NCBI GenBank assembly: GCA_014647935.1
Contig: BMQD01000016.1
Span: 124,001 to 188,000, forward strand
Direction: 5' to 3'
From: Planomonospora parontospora
GTDB taxonomy: Bacteria > Actinomycetota > Actinomycetes > Streptosporangiales > Streptosporangiaceae
Length of the DNA stretch: 64,000 nucleotides
In this document: piece by piece, positions 18,465-28,626 of the stretch
Layout of the letters: every line of letters begins with the position of its first letter
Numbering within the stretch: position 1 is the first letter of the stretch
The notes under the pieces: generated by a model
Told to the model about the DNA's origin: nothing
What the model saw: the letters and a program-made list of their open reading frames with translations, nothing else
The model's database searches: none
Translations under genes and position numbers: made by a program

Positions 18465-19904
18465 GTGAGAGGTGACAGCGGACGGATGACGTCCGAGCAG
18501 GCATGGGTGCTGGGTATCGCCTCACTGGCGTCGTTCATGATGGCCCTGGACAGCCTGGTCGTGACGACGGCTCTCGGCACGATCCGGCAGGATCTGACGG
18601 CGTCACTCGAATCACTCGAATGGACCGTCAACGCGTACAACCTGACGTTCGCGGTGCTGCTGCCGACCGGAGCGGCACTGGGCGACCGGTTCGGCCGCCG
18701 CAGGATGTTCGTCGCCGGAATGGCGGTGTTCACCGTCGCGTCGGCGGCCTGCGCGCTGTCCCCGAACATCACCGCTCTGGTCGCGGCCCGGGCGTTGCAG
18801 GGCGCCGGTGCCGCGCTGGTACTGCCGCTGTCGCTCACCCTGATCAGTGCGATGTTCCCCCCGCGGCAGCGGGGCCGGGCGATGGGGCTGTACCTGGGCA
18901 TCACCGGTCTGGCGACGTTCAGCGGCCCGTTCGTCGGCGGTGTCGTCTCCGAAGGCCTGGCCTGGCAGTGGATCTTCTGGCTGAACCTGCCGGTCGGGGT
19001 GGTCGCGGCCCTGCTCGCGGCTCGGCGCATCGGCGAGAGTCTCGGCCCGAACGGCCGGCTCGACCTGGTAGGGGCCGCGCTCGTGACCCTGGGTGCTTTC
19101 GGCGTCGTCTGGGCACTGGTCCGCGGGAACGCGGCGGGCTGGGGCAGCGCGGAGGTACTGGGCGCGCTGCTGCTCGGTGTCGTGCTGGTGATCGTCTTCG
19201 TGCTCTGGGAACGACGTGCGAAGACTCCGATGCTGCCGATGCGGTTCTTCAGGTCGAGGGCGTTCGCCACGGCCAACCCGGCGAACTTCTGCGTGTTCGC
19301 CTCGCTGTACGGCACGATGTTCTTCCTCGCGCAGTATTTCCAGACCGTGCACGGTGAAGGACCGCTCGGTGCCGGCCTGCGGCTGATGCCGTGGACCGGG
19401 ACGCTGATGGTGTGCGCGCCGCTCGCCGGCCGGCTGGCCGACAAGGCCGGCGAGCGGGCGTTCGTGGCCGGAGGACTGCTGCTGCAGACGCTGGGCATGG
19501 GCTGGATCGCCGTGGTCGCCGACACCGGCACGGGCTACCTCGAAATCCTGCCCGCGCTGGTGGTCGGCGGTGCCGGACTGACCATGGCCATGCCCGCGGC
19601 GCAGAAGGCGGTGGTCGGCGCGGTGCGGCCCGAGGAGATCGGCCAGGCGTCCGGCGTGTTCATGACGCTGCGGATGTTCGGCGGGGTGTTCGGCACCTCC
19701 GTCACGGTCGCCGTCTTCGCGGGTGCCGGAGGCTACGCGTCGGCCGAGGAGTTCAGCGACGGGTTCTCGGCGGGAATGGGCACCGTCGCCGCCCTCGCGT
19801 TCATCGGCATGCTCGTCGCGCTGGGCATGCCGGGCAGACGGCCGGCGACCGCACCGCCGCAGGCGGTGAGCGCCGTGCCCGGGGTGGACGCGCCCAGCCG
19901 CTGA
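18465..19904 (+). CDS. MFS drug exporter, DHA2 (14-TM) type
   Basis: A 479-residue inner-membrane antiporter. Motif D1 MMALDSLVVTTALGTI, motif A GDRFGRRRMFVAG and motif C-like GLATFSGPFVGGVVSEGLAWQWIFWLNLPVGV are present, with about 14 hydrophobic segments. The GTG at 18465 follows AAGAAGAAG; an ATG at 18486 with GAGAGGTG upstream is an equally good start. It lies 175 bases behind the ECF sigma gene and 52 before a VOC protein, suggesting a resistance or efflux unit. Substrate not predictable. Confidence 0.92.
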   Translation: MRGDSGRMTSEQAWVLGIASLASFMMALDSLVVTTALGTIRQDLTASLESLEWTVNAYNLTFAVLLPTGAALGDRFGRRRMFVAGMAVFTVASAACALSPNITALVAARALQGAGAALVLPLSLTLISAMFPPRQRGRAMGLYLGITGLATFSGPFVGGVVSEGLAWQWIFWLNLPVGVVAALLAARRIGESLGPNGRLDLVGAALVTLGAFGVVWALVRGNAAGWGSAEVLGALLLGVVLVIVFVLWERRAKTPMLPMRFFRSRAFATANPANFCVFASLYGTMFFLAQYFQTVHGEGPLGAGLRLMPWTGTLMVCAPLAGRLADKAGERAFVAGGLLLQTLGMGWIAVVADTGTGYLEILPALVVGGAGLTMAMPAAQKAVVGAVRPEEIGQASGVFMTLRMFGGVFGTSVTVAVFAGAGGYASAEEFSDGFSAGMGTVAALAFIGMLVALGMPGRRPATAPPQAVSAVPGVDAPSR

Positions 19905-19956
19905 CCCGGTCTGTCGTACCCTGGCATCTGTCAAGATCTCGACTTCGGGAGTCGCC

Positions 19957-20319
19957 GTGATCACGCATATCGGTGTGGCCGTGCTCTACGTCAGTGATCA
20001 GCAGGAGTCCGTGGACTTCTACGTCGGAAAGCTCGGTTTCAAGAAGACCGCCGACGCGGAGATGCCGGAAGGAACGCGCTGGATCGAGGTGACCCCGCCG
20101 AACGGCCAGACAGCGATGGCCATCCACGACGCCGCGGCATCGGGGAAGCAGCCCGGAGAGGGGGCGTACCTCACCTTCACGTGCGACGACATCCGGGCGA
20201 CGGTCGGTGAACTCCGGAACGCGGGGGTCACGGTCACCGATCCGATCGAAGCACCGTGGGGCACGTATGCGCATGTGGAAGGCCCGGACGGCCATCGGAT
20301 CCAGATCCACCAGAAGTAG
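19957..20319 (+). CDS. VOC-family (glyoxalase/bleomycin-resistance fold) protein
   Basis: A 120-residue single-domain vicinal-oxygen-chelate protein with two beta-alpha-beta-beta-beta halves (HIGVAVLYVSDQQESVDFYVGKLGFKK and YLTFTCDDIRATVGELRNAGV, ending VEGPDGHRIQIHQK). The metal ligands expected in active members are visible as His5 and a C-terminal region ending DGHRIQIHQ. Such proteins either catalyse lyase or dioxygenase steps or sequester drugs. The GTG start has GGGAG 6 bases upstream. It follows the MFS exporter by 52 bases and probably shares its transcript, in line with a detoxification unit. Confidence 0.9.
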   Translation: MITHIGVAVLYVSDQQESVDFYVGKLGFKKTADAEMPEGTRWIEVTPPNGQTAMAIHDAAASGKQPGEGAYLTFTCDDIRATVGELRNAGVTVTDPIEAPWGTYAHVEGPDGHRIQIHQK

Positions 20320-20556
20320 CCGACGGTCCAGCACCGCCGTGCTGCTGCGGGACCGCCACGACACTGGCCGATTTCGTGGCACCGGCCGACACCGCCGTGC
20401 ACGACCAGGCCGCCGCGGGCAACGCGGCGTTCGCCTCCCGCATCGCGAGGGGGACGGCGTCCTCCACCGCCGACCCCGGCTCGCGGCCTGGCGGGTGCTG
20501 TCGGTGGCGCAGTGCAGTATTGCGACATCTGTCCACGCAGCGAAGGGGAGACCACA

Positions 20557-20898
20557 GTGCCGCCGGTGAATCAGCAGGTGCTCGGCCACGCGTTCCTCAA
20601 GGGGATGTACGACGACGCGTACTTCCCCGATCACGTCGTCGACCGGGGAAGAGCGATCCTGCTGGGGCTGTGCGAGCGGATCGAGGCCGAGCAGCCGCTG
20701 GACCTGTCGGCCCTGTACGCGCTCACGGAGGTCGCCACGCAGGAGTTCAACGCGCTGGAGGCGGAGTTCGAGGCGGCCGGCAGCGAGATCGAGACCGTCG
20801 CGCGAGAGGTGATCGCCGAAGACTTCTGCTTCGTGGCCGCGGCATACGGGTTCGCGGAGGCGGACGTGGAAGAGCTGATCGCCGCTCGCGACTGGTGA
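20557..20898 (+). CDS. DUF5713-family protein
   Basis: A 113-residue soluble helical protein. The pattern NQQVLGHAFLKGMYDDAYFP at the N-terminus, GSEIETVAREVIAEDF in the middle and AYGFAEADVEELIAARDW at the end matches the DUF5713 family as I remember it; the function of that family is unknown. The GTG at 20557 with GGGGAG 5 bases upstream is preferred to the frame opening at 20512. The 236 bases before it, after the VOC gene, hold no convincing gene. Confidence 0.85.
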   Translation: MPPVNQQVLGHAFLKGMYDDAYFPDHVVDRGRAILLGLCERIEAEQPLDLSALYALTEVATQEFNALEAEFEAAGSEIETVAREVIAEDFCFVAAAYGFAEADVEELIAARDW

Positions 20899-20967
20899 AG
20901 CCAGGCCGACCGTACCCGCAGCAGGTGCGGCAACGGCTTCGCGCGGTCTGTCCGCCCGATGGAACGA

Positions 20968-21477
20968 TCATGCGTAGTAGGTGTAGAGAGGCTTCCAGGT
21001 TCCGGCGTACAGGCAGGTGAGGGACGGCTTGGCCGCCTTGGCCCCGGCGCACACCTTGAGCTCGACGTGGTAGACCTTCTTGTGGGAGAACGCGAACTTC
21101 AGCGGCTTGCCGTGGGTGCAGGTGCGGTAGCTGCGCTGCTTGAGGGTCACCCCGCCGGTCGCGTCCGCGGTGGAGACGCGGAAGACGGCCCAGCCGCAGG
21201 TAGAGGAGCCGGCGGTCAGGTCGGTGACGCTGCCGGTGACCGTGACGCGGCCGGCGGGCTTGCCGGGATCGTCCTTCGCGGTGGCCGTCAGCGAGCCGGC
21301 CGCCCTGGCCCTGCGGCCGGCGGCGTGGTGGGGACCCCACTGGGTGGGGGCGGCGGCCTGCGCGGCGCGCGCGTCCGACGTGCCCGTGGCGGGACCGGCG
21401 GTGGCGTGAGCGGCGGCGGGGGCCAGAACCATGGCGCCGGCGATGGAGAATCCGGCCAGGGCGCGAGCGGTGTTCAT
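20968..21477 (-). CDS. Small secreted protein of unknown function
   Basis: A 169-residue protein with a Sec signal peptide (MNTARALAGFSIAGAMVLAPAAAHA) and a mature part of about 145 residues containing five cysteines (STCGWAVF, YRTCTHGK, LKVCAGAK, LTCLYAGTW), so disulfide bonds are likely. No family is recognised. ATG at 21477 has GGAAAGGA 8 bases upstream; the frame opens ten codons earlier. Two direct repeats 21 bases apart lie about 70-100 bases upstream and may be activator sites. Codon use matches the neighbours. Confidence 0.8.
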   Translation of the reverse strand: MNTARALAGFSIAGAMVLAPAAAHATAGPATGTSDARAAQAAAPTQWGPHHAAGRRARAAGSLTATAKDDPGKPAGRVTVTGSVTDLTAGSSTCGWAVFRVSTADATGGVTLKQRSYRTCTHGKPLKFAFSHKKVYHVELKVCAGAKAAKPSLTCLYAGTWKPLYTYYA

Positions 21478-21544
21478 GGTGAATCCTTTCCGTCTGCGAC
21501 TGGGCACAGCGTGCGACGGACCGCTTTCACCCGGCTTGAAGGCG

Positions 21545-21577
21545 GGACTGCAAGCGTTGTAGGCAGGATTGCAAGCG
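21545..21577. promoter_or_regulatory. Two 12-base direct repeats GGAYTGCAAGCG, 21 bases apart
   Basis: GGACTGCAAGCG (21545-21556) and GGATTGCAAGCG (21566-21577) differ at one base and are spaced exactly two helical turns, upstream of the small secreted protein. The layout fits binding of a dimeric activator or response regulator on one DNA face. Confidence 0.5.
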
Positions 21578-21702
21578 GCTTGCCCTGGGTGGCAGGCCGG
21601 CCCGGGACAAGGGCGCCGTCCGGCACGCCGCTGACGGCGACCGCGCCGGACCGGTACGGCGCGGGCGGGGTTCGCGGGGCCGGCGCGTTCGGGGAGAACG
21701 GG

Positions 21703-21739
21703 CCGGCCACCGTCCCCATCGACGGGGACGGTGACCGGC
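21703..21739. terminator. Hairpin terminator after the chitinase gene
   Basis: CACCGTCCCC (21708-21717) pairs with GGGGACGGTG (21724-21733), with the stem extending outward as GCCGG/CCGGC after one mismatch. It lies just past the chitinase stop on the minus strand. Confidence 0.65.
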
Positions 21740-21758
21740 GTGACGGACGATGCCCTGC

Positions 21759-24017
<2,259 letters not shown>

Positions 24018-24049
24018 GGCTTCACCTCTCCTGCCTGCATGGGGGGAAT

Positions 24050-24078
24050 GAATTAATAAGAAGCTTTCCTATTAATTC
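24050..24078. promoter_or_regulatory. 29-base near-perfect palindrome upstream of chitinase
   Basis: Perfect 9-base arms GAATTAATA (24050-24058) and TATTAATTC (24070-24078) flank an 11-base centre that is itself mostly symmetric (AGAAGCTTTCC). On the coding strand the core reads TAGGAAAGCTTCTTA. The AT-rich site in GC-rich DNA right before a chitinase strongly suggests an operator. Confidence 0.75.
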
Positions 24079-24143
24079 GAGGTGAACGTATCCCCGTGAC
24101 CATGACCGGTCAAGGTGCGAAATTTCGGGTCAGGTGAGGATTT

Positions 24144-25037
24144 TCAGCGGGACGGCCAGCGCCAGGAGATGCCCACCGCCCCCGAGGACAGGTCGACGGC
24201 CGTCAGGTGCACGGTGCCGTGCGCGTTCGGCACCAGCGCTCCGGCGTGGCACGGCTCGCCGCCCGGGAGGCGGCGGGTGTAGGAGTGGCACTGCTCGGGC
24301 GGCGCCAGCGGATCGAACCGCACCTCGACCAGGAGCTGCCCCACCGGCCGGTGCACGCCGTACTCGTGACCGGTGCAGGGGGCGGGCGGGCGATCGCGGA
24401 CCTCCCACGCGAAGGCCCAGCTCTCCCCGCGGCGGAGCACCTGGTCGAACAGGAGTTCCGCGGCCGGTGCCGGTCCCTGCCGCCGGACCTCGCCCAGGCG
24501 GCAGTTCTCCAGCGCGAGGATCTCGCACGTCCGGGGGTCCGCGCCCGGAGCGGCGGGGGAGCGGTCCACGTAGCGGTCCACCCCGCGCCGGCGGGCCCTG
24601 ATCAGGGTGCGCGTCCACACCGAGGTGCGACGCCCCGCGGCGTCGATGGTCACCGTCTGGTGTCGGCTGAGGACGGTCAGGTCCTGCTCGCGCGGCCCGG
24701 GGAGCGGACCGGGCGGCTCACCGGGCGTCCCGGGCCGCCGGTCCGGTTCGGGGCCGGGCCGCAGCAGTTCGGCCAGCGCCCGTTCGGGGACGCCGAGCAC
24801 GTGCTCCAGGGCCGCGATCACCTCCAGGGACCGCTCGCCGCCGGGACGCCGGTGCCCCCGCTGCCAGTCGCTCAACGTGGACAGCGCGACGGTCAGCCCG
24901 CGCTGGGCGAGACGGGCCCGGATCCGGTCGAGCGAGAGCCCGCTCTCCCGGATGCAGGCCCGCAGGGCGAGGTGGAACGGGCCGGAGCGGAGCAGGGCGT
25001 CCCGGTCACCGACGGGCTCGGGGGTTCGGCGCGGCAT
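24144..25037 (-). CDS. XRE-type helix-turn-helix protein with unknown C-terminal domain
   Basis: A 297-residue protein. An N-terminal helix-turn-helix (about residues 20-75: LRACIRESGLSLDRIRARLAQRGLTVALSTLSDWQRGHRRPGGERSLEVIAALEHVLGV) is followed by a Pro-rich linker and a roughly 160-residue domain containing RHQTVTIDAAGRRTSVWTRTLIRARRRGVDRYVDRSP and several His and Cys residues, which I do not recognise. Similar proteins are common in actinomycetes as presumed regulators of development. ATG at 25037 with AGGAG upstream is the start; the frame is open far beyond it, which is meaningless overlap with the WYL gene. A 10-base inverted repeat lies 12 bases upstream. Confidence 0.85.
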   Translation of the reverse strand: MPRRTPEPVGDRDALLRSGPFHLALRACIRESGLSLDRIRARLAQRGLTVALSTLSDWQRGHRRPGGERSLEVIAALEHVLGVPERALAELLRPGPEPDRRPGTPGEPPGPLPGPREQDLTVLSRHQTVTIDAAGRRTSVWTRTLIRARRRGVDRYVDRSPAAPGADPRTCEILALENCRLGEVRRQGPAPAAELLFDQVLRRGESWAFAWEVRDRPPAPCTGHEYGVHRPVGQLLVEVRFDPLAPPEQCHSYTRRLPGGEPCHAGALVPNAHGTVHLTAVDLSSGAVGISWRWPSR

Positions 25038-25048
25038 GGGGCGCTCCT

Positions 25049-25090
25049 GGGATCGCGGCTGTCGCGCGGCGCCCGGACCACCGCGATCCC
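25049..25090. promoter_or_regulatory. 10-base inverted repeat before the XRE protein gene
   Basis: GGGATCGCGG (25049-25058) and CCGCGATCCC (25081-25090) are exact complements with a 22-base centre. It may be an autoregulatory operator or an mRNA hairpin; not distinguishable by eye. Confidence 0.35.
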
Positions 25091-25195
25091 GCCCCTCGCC
25101 CGGGAACGCGCGCCGGCCGCGCTCTGTGCGGGAGTGAGCGTAGATCGTCGCACCGCCCGCGATCCAGTGCCGGCCGCGATCCAGCGCCGGCCGCA

Positions 25196-25366
25196 TCAGG
25201 TCCGGCGGGTGCCCTGCCGGAACCGGCCGGGCACCCGGCCCACCGCGGCTCCCCGACCGCCCCTGTCCGGGCCGGCGAAGCCGTGCGCGACGCTCCGGCC
25301 GGGGAACTCCTCCCAGTCGTCGCTCCCGACGCCGCGCTTCAGCAGCCTGCGGTTGAAGTCGTTCAC
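25196..25366 (-). CDS. Small conserved-looking protein coupled to upstream gene (56 aa)
   Basis: The GTG at 25364-25366 overlaps the TGA of the 25363-25866 gene (GTGA), a strong sign of translational coupling. The 56-residue product starts [21 protein letters not shown] and has a charged, Gly/Arg-rich tail. No domain, signal peptide or membrane segment is recognised. It is the last gene of the small operon divergent from the WYL regulator. Confidence 0.55.
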   Translation of the reverse strand: MNDFNRRLLKRGVGSDDWEEFPGRSVAHGFAGPDRGGRGAAVGRVPGRFRQGTRRT

Positions 25367-25866
25367 CGTCCCACCGGGCCTTCCGGGCGCGTGTCGGCGA
25401 GGTAGCCGCCGAGGTCCGGGGCGTCTCCGGCGAACATGTGCCGGACCCATGCGGCCCGCTCGTACTCCAGGGCGGGCAGTTCCCACACGCACCCGGCCCA
25501 GCGCCGTGTCTCGGGCACGAAGTTCGAGGGGTCCTCGTCGGGGCACCCGACGGCGGGCTGGCCGGCCGCGGCGGTGTGCACCTCCACCACGTTGTCCCAG
25601 GCCCAGGTGTAGACGAGCAGGTAGGCGCCGGTGTCCCCGCCCCGGTGGAGGACGGTCCAGCCGGCCGGGGAGTCGTCGGCGGGGGCGGGGACGAGCGCCG
25701 GCAGATATTCGTAGGCCGCCTTCTCGACCTCCGGCTCGATCGGCCGGTCGGGCGTGTCGACGTGGTAGCGCTTGTAGGGGCGGCCGCCGGCGGAGATCGG
25801 GTCCAGCGGCCGCATGTTCTTCTCGATGAACACCATGGCCGGACCGTACGGCCTCTCCCCTGACAC
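25363..25866 (-). CDS. Hypothetical protein divergent from WYL regulator
   Basis: A 167-residue soluble protein of unknown function with a well-ordered composition ([76 protein letters not shown]). GTG at 25866 overlaps the palindrome TGACA-N5-TGTCA; an ATG at 25836 (157 residues, [13 protein letters not shown]) is an alternative start. It is divergent from the WYL regulator by 14 bases and followed by a coupled 56-residue ORF, so the pair is probably controlled by that regulator, as is usual for WYL proteins of this type. Confidence 0.8.
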   Translation of the reverse strand: MSGERPYGPAMVFIEKNMRPLDPISAGGRPYKRYHVDTPDRPIEPEVEKAAYEYLPALVPAPADDSPAGWTVLHRGGDTGAYLLVYTWAWDNVVEVHTAAAGQPAVGCPDEDPSNFVPETRRWAGCVWELPALEYERAAWVRHMFAGDAPDLGGYLADTRPEGPVGR

Positions 25867-25875
25867 GTAATGTCA
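25861..25875. promoter_or_regulatory. Palindrome TGACA-CGTAA-TGTCA between WYL gene and target
   Basis: A perfect 5-base inverted repeat with 5-base centre sits between the divergent starts, ending 5 bases before the WYL GTG. TGACA/TGTCA half sites are common before this class of WYL regulator; binding is inferred. Confidence 0.6.
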
Positions 25876-25880
25876 GTGGT

Positions 25881-26885
25881 GTGCGCGCCTCCCGCCTTCT
25901 CTCCATCCTCCTGCTGCTCCAGTCGCGCGGCCTGCTGACCGCCCGGCAGCTCGCCGACGAACTGGAGGTCAGCGTCCGCACGATCTACCGCGACGTCGAG
26001 TCGCTGCACGGCGCGGGGATCCCCCTGTACGGCGAGGCCGGGCACCGGGGCGGCTACCGGCTCCTCGACGGGTTCCGGACCCGCCTGACCGGGCTGACCG
26101 CGCAGGAGGCCCAGGCCGTGTTCCTGGCCGGGATGCCCGGACCGGCCGCCGAACTCGGCCTCGGCGCGCTGGCCGCCGCGGCCGAACTCAAGATCGAGGC
26201 CGCGCTCCCGCCCGGCCTGCGGGAGGCGGCCCGGCGCATCCGGGAGCACTTCCACCTGGACGCGCCCGGCTGGTACCACGACGGCGACCGGGTACCGCAT
26301 CTGCCCGAGGTGGCGGGCGCCGTCTGGGACAGGCGGGTCATCCGCGTGCTCTACCGGCGATGGGCCGAGCCGTGCGAGGTCACCAGGGTGCTGGAGCCGT
26401 ACGGGCTGGTCCTCAAGGCCGGGAGGTGGTACCTCGTGGCCCGGTGCGACGGCGCGCTGCGGACCTACCGGGTCAACCAGGTGCTCGAGCTGGAGGTGAC
26501 GGACGAGACCTTCGAACGCCCCGAGGACTTCGACCTGGCCGGCCACTGGAGCGCGCACCTGGCGGACTTCCGGTCCCGGCTGTTCCAGGGCCATGCGATG
26601 GTCCGGATCTCGCCGGAAGGGCGGGAACGCCTCTCCGACCTGATGAGTTCGGCCGTGGTCGGCGCCGTGGCCGAGACGGCCGGCGAACCCGACGGCCTCG
26701 GCTGGGTCACCGCCACCGTGCCCATCGAGTCGCTGACGCACGCGCGGACCGAGTTCCTCAAACTCGGCGCCGAGGTCGAGGTCCTGGAGCCGGTCGGCCT
26801 CCGCCACCGGATGGCCGAGACCGCGCACACCCTCGCCGCGCTCTACCCCCGAGCGGATCCCGCGGAAGGGCCTACTTGTAGGTGA
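25881..26885 (+). CDS. WYL-domain helix-turn-helix transcriptional regulator
   Basis: A 334-residue regulator of the YafY/DeoR-like WYL group. The winged helix-turn-helix is at residues 1-60 ([38 protein letters not shown]), the WYL domain lies about 140-225 ([38 protein letters not shown], where the WYL triplet itself reads WYL), and a WCX-type extension follows. Such proteins sense ligands such as oligonucleotides or small molecules. The GTG start lies 5 bases behind the palindrome, so transcription is probably leaderless and autoregulated. Its 3' end overlaps the pectate lyase gene tail to tail by 14 bases. Confidence 0.93.
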   Translation: MRASRLLSILLLLQSRGLLTARQLADELEVSVRTIYRDVESLHGAGIPLYGEAGHRGGYRLLDGFRTRLTGLTAQEAQAVFLAGMPGPAAELGLGALAAAAELKIEAALPPGLREAARRIREHFHLDAPGWYHDGDRVPHLPEVAGAVWDRRVIRVLYRRWAEPCEVTRVLEPYGLVLKAGRWYLVARCDGALRTYRVNQVLELEVTDETFERPEDFDLAGHWSAHLADFRSRLFQGHAMVRISPEGRERLSDLMSSAVVGAVAETAGEPDGLGWVTATVPIESLTHARTEFLKLGAEVEVLEPVGLRHRMAETAHTLAALYPRADPAEGPTCR

Positions 26886-28203
26886 TGTCGGAGGCGGAGT
26901 ACAGGCAGCTCACGCCGTCGGGGCCGGTGCCGGTCCTGCCGGGCTCACCGCTGGTGACGCCCTTGTACCGGTCGCAGACCGCGATCTTCCTGCCGGAGTC
27001 GCCGACGATGGTGATCGCCGACAGCTTCGCGGTGTCGCCGTAGTTGGGGTTGATCCCGACGAGCGACTTGGCCGGGGCGGTCACCTGCACGTTGGAGACC
27101 ACCACGTGCCGGGCGTACTGCTTGGAGCAGTTGCCGCAGGAGCGGTAGAGCTTGCCGAAGTTCTCCACCCGCAGGTTCTTCAGCACCATGGTGCCGGGAC
27201 CGTTGTGCTGGAAGACCTTGTCGGAGCCGGCCCTGGCGCCGCCGCCGTCGATGGTCATCGTCTGGGAGGCGCTGGTGCCCTTGAAGGTGGCGGCGTCCTC
27301 GCCGATGTCCTCCCACCAGACGTTCTTGAGCGTGCAGGTGCCTGTGCAGTGGATGCCGTCGGCGCCGGGCGAACCGATGATCACGTTCTGCAGGACGGCG
27401 CCGTCGGCGAGCTTGAAGATCGGGTCCTGGCCCTCGTTCTGGCCGTCACCGCCGAGCTTGCCGGAGCCGTAGAAGCGCTTCATGCCGCCGTCGTAGGGAC
27501 CGCTGACGGGGATGGTGGCGGTGACCGGCTGCTGCCCCTTGGCGGTGGGCCAGCCGGGCAGCGGCGTCGCGGCCGGGGCGGTCGTGGGCGTCGCGGTCGG
27601 CTTGGCGGTGGGGACGGCCGTCGGCTCGGCGGTGGGCTTGGCGGTCGCGGTGGGGGCCGGCGCGGGGGCGCCGCCGGCGGGCTTCAGCGTCCAGCGCTTG
27701 CCGGCGGAGCCGTCGCAGGAGTTCTGCTGGACGGCGGCGCCGCCGGCGGTGGAGGCGTCCTTGACGTTGAGGCACTTGGCGCTGCCGAGGTTGACGACGC
27801 GGTAGGTGCTACCGGAGACCTGGTCGAGCCGCCAGTTGTGGAAAGCGCTTGCCTTGCAGGTCTGCTGAATGGCGGCTTTACCGGCGGAGGTGCTGTCGCC
27901 GGTGATGGTGGCGCATTTGCCGCTGTGGGCGGCGGTCAGGCGCCGACCGCCGGTGACGTCGGTCAGGGCCCAGGTCTGGTTGGCGCCGCCGTTGCAGGCG
28001 TACTGGACGAGCTGGGCGCCGTCGGCGGTGCTCTTGGCCTTGACGTCGAGGCACAGGCCGCTGGCGGCGTTGACCAGGGCGTAGGACCCGGAGGCCGGGG
28101 CCGCCGCCGCCGAGGCGGGGACTCCGGCGAGCGTGCCGCCGGCGAGGGCCGTCAGGGCGAATGCGGCGATGCACGCTCGGCGTGCAGCGGTGGACAAGGT
28201 CAC
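26872..28203 (-). CDS. Secreted pectate lyase (PL3) with N-terminal ricin-type lectin domain
   Basis: A 443-residue exported lyase cleaving de-esterified pectin. A signal peptide (about 1-36, ending ASAAAAP) is followed by a beta-trefoil CBM13/ricin-B domain (about 38-165; repeats with [15 protein letters not shown] and [10 protein letters not shown]), a Pro/Thr-rich linker with TAKPTA-type repeats, and the PL3 beta-helix (about 215-443: [66 protein letters not shown]). Conserved Asp, Lys and Arg positions of PL3 appear in these blocks. GTG at 28203 with GAAAGG upstream is the start. A LacI-type operator identical to that of GH43 lies 108 bases upstream. Confidence 0.93.
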   Translation of the reverse strand: MTLSTAARRACIAAFALTALAGGTLAGVPASAAAAPASGSYALVNAASGLCLDVKAKSTADGAQLVQYACNGGANQTWALTDVTGGRRLTAAHSGKCATITGDSTSAGKAAIQQTCKASAFHNWRLDQVSGSTYRVVNLGSAKCLNVKDASTAGGAAVQQNSCDGSAGKRWTLKPAGGAPAPAPTATAKPTAEPTAVPTAKPTATPTTAPAATPLPGWPTAKGQQPVTATIPVSGPYDGGMKRFYGSGKLGGDGQNEGQDPIFKLADGAVLQNVIIGSPGADGIHCTGTCTLKNVWWEDIGEDAATFKGTSASQTMTIDGGGARAGSDKVFQHNGPGTMVLKNLRVENFGKLYRSCGNCSKQYARHVVVSNVQVTAPAKSLVGINPNYGDTAKLSAITIVGDSGRKIAVCDRYKGVTSGEPGRTGTGPDGVSCLYSASDITYK

Positions 28204-28626
28204 TATCCAGCCTTTCGGTGTTGGTCGTGGGATCTCTCCGTCACGTCGGGAATCACCGTCGCGGCTCGGGAGGCTCTCCGGGGCGGCGGCGGGACGCGTG
28301 CCCACGCCATTGTGAGCGCTAACAAAACGGAAGGCGCGGGGTGCGCCCGCAGAGATGCGACGAGCGTCCATGGGTGGCCTCTCCGGCTCGGGTGAGCCCG
28401 CCGCGAACTGTGGATCGCGGCATCGAGGGCTCGGGCGGATCTCGACGTGAAGGATGTGACAGACCCCGGTGGCGCTGTCCGGAGACTCCGCCTGCGGGGG
28501 TGACGGGGGTCGTTTCTATCGCATTGAGCCCTCTTTGTCATATTAATGGCTTTTTATATGATGTGTACTATCTGACACATTTAGTCTGCTATGCGTCCTA
28601 TACGGAATGCCTTTACCCTGCATGTC
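28204..28626. other. Divergent intergenic region: operator plus AT-rich promoter
   Basis: No gene is seen. The left half holds the LacI-type operator (28311-28324). The right half, 28510-28600, is strikingly AT-rich for this genome (ATATTAATGGCTTTTTATAT) and contains ATGTGT (28561-28566) and ACACAT (28575-28580), an inverted repeat, directly before the ATP-grasp gene. Confidence 0.6.
28311..28324. promoter_or_regulatory. LacI-type operator TGTGAGCGCTAACA upstream of pectate lyase
   Basis: Identical over 14 bases to the site before the GH43 gene at 5580-5593, and in the same orientation to the gene, giving a two-member polysaccharide regulon within the window. Confidence 0.72.

Noticed and set aside
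20320-20556. Possible small gene between the VOC and DUF5713 genes
   Set aside because: Frames are open on both strands but have no ribosome site, conserved look or domain.
24144-26828. 894-residue open frame on the minus strand
   Set aside because: The real gene starts at 25037 with a ribosome site; the rest is antisense to the WYL and neighbouring genes.
27838-27852. AAGCGCTT-centred palindrome resembling a KstR2 or catabolite site
   Set aside because: It lies inside the pectate lyase coding sequence and fails the outer consensus positions.
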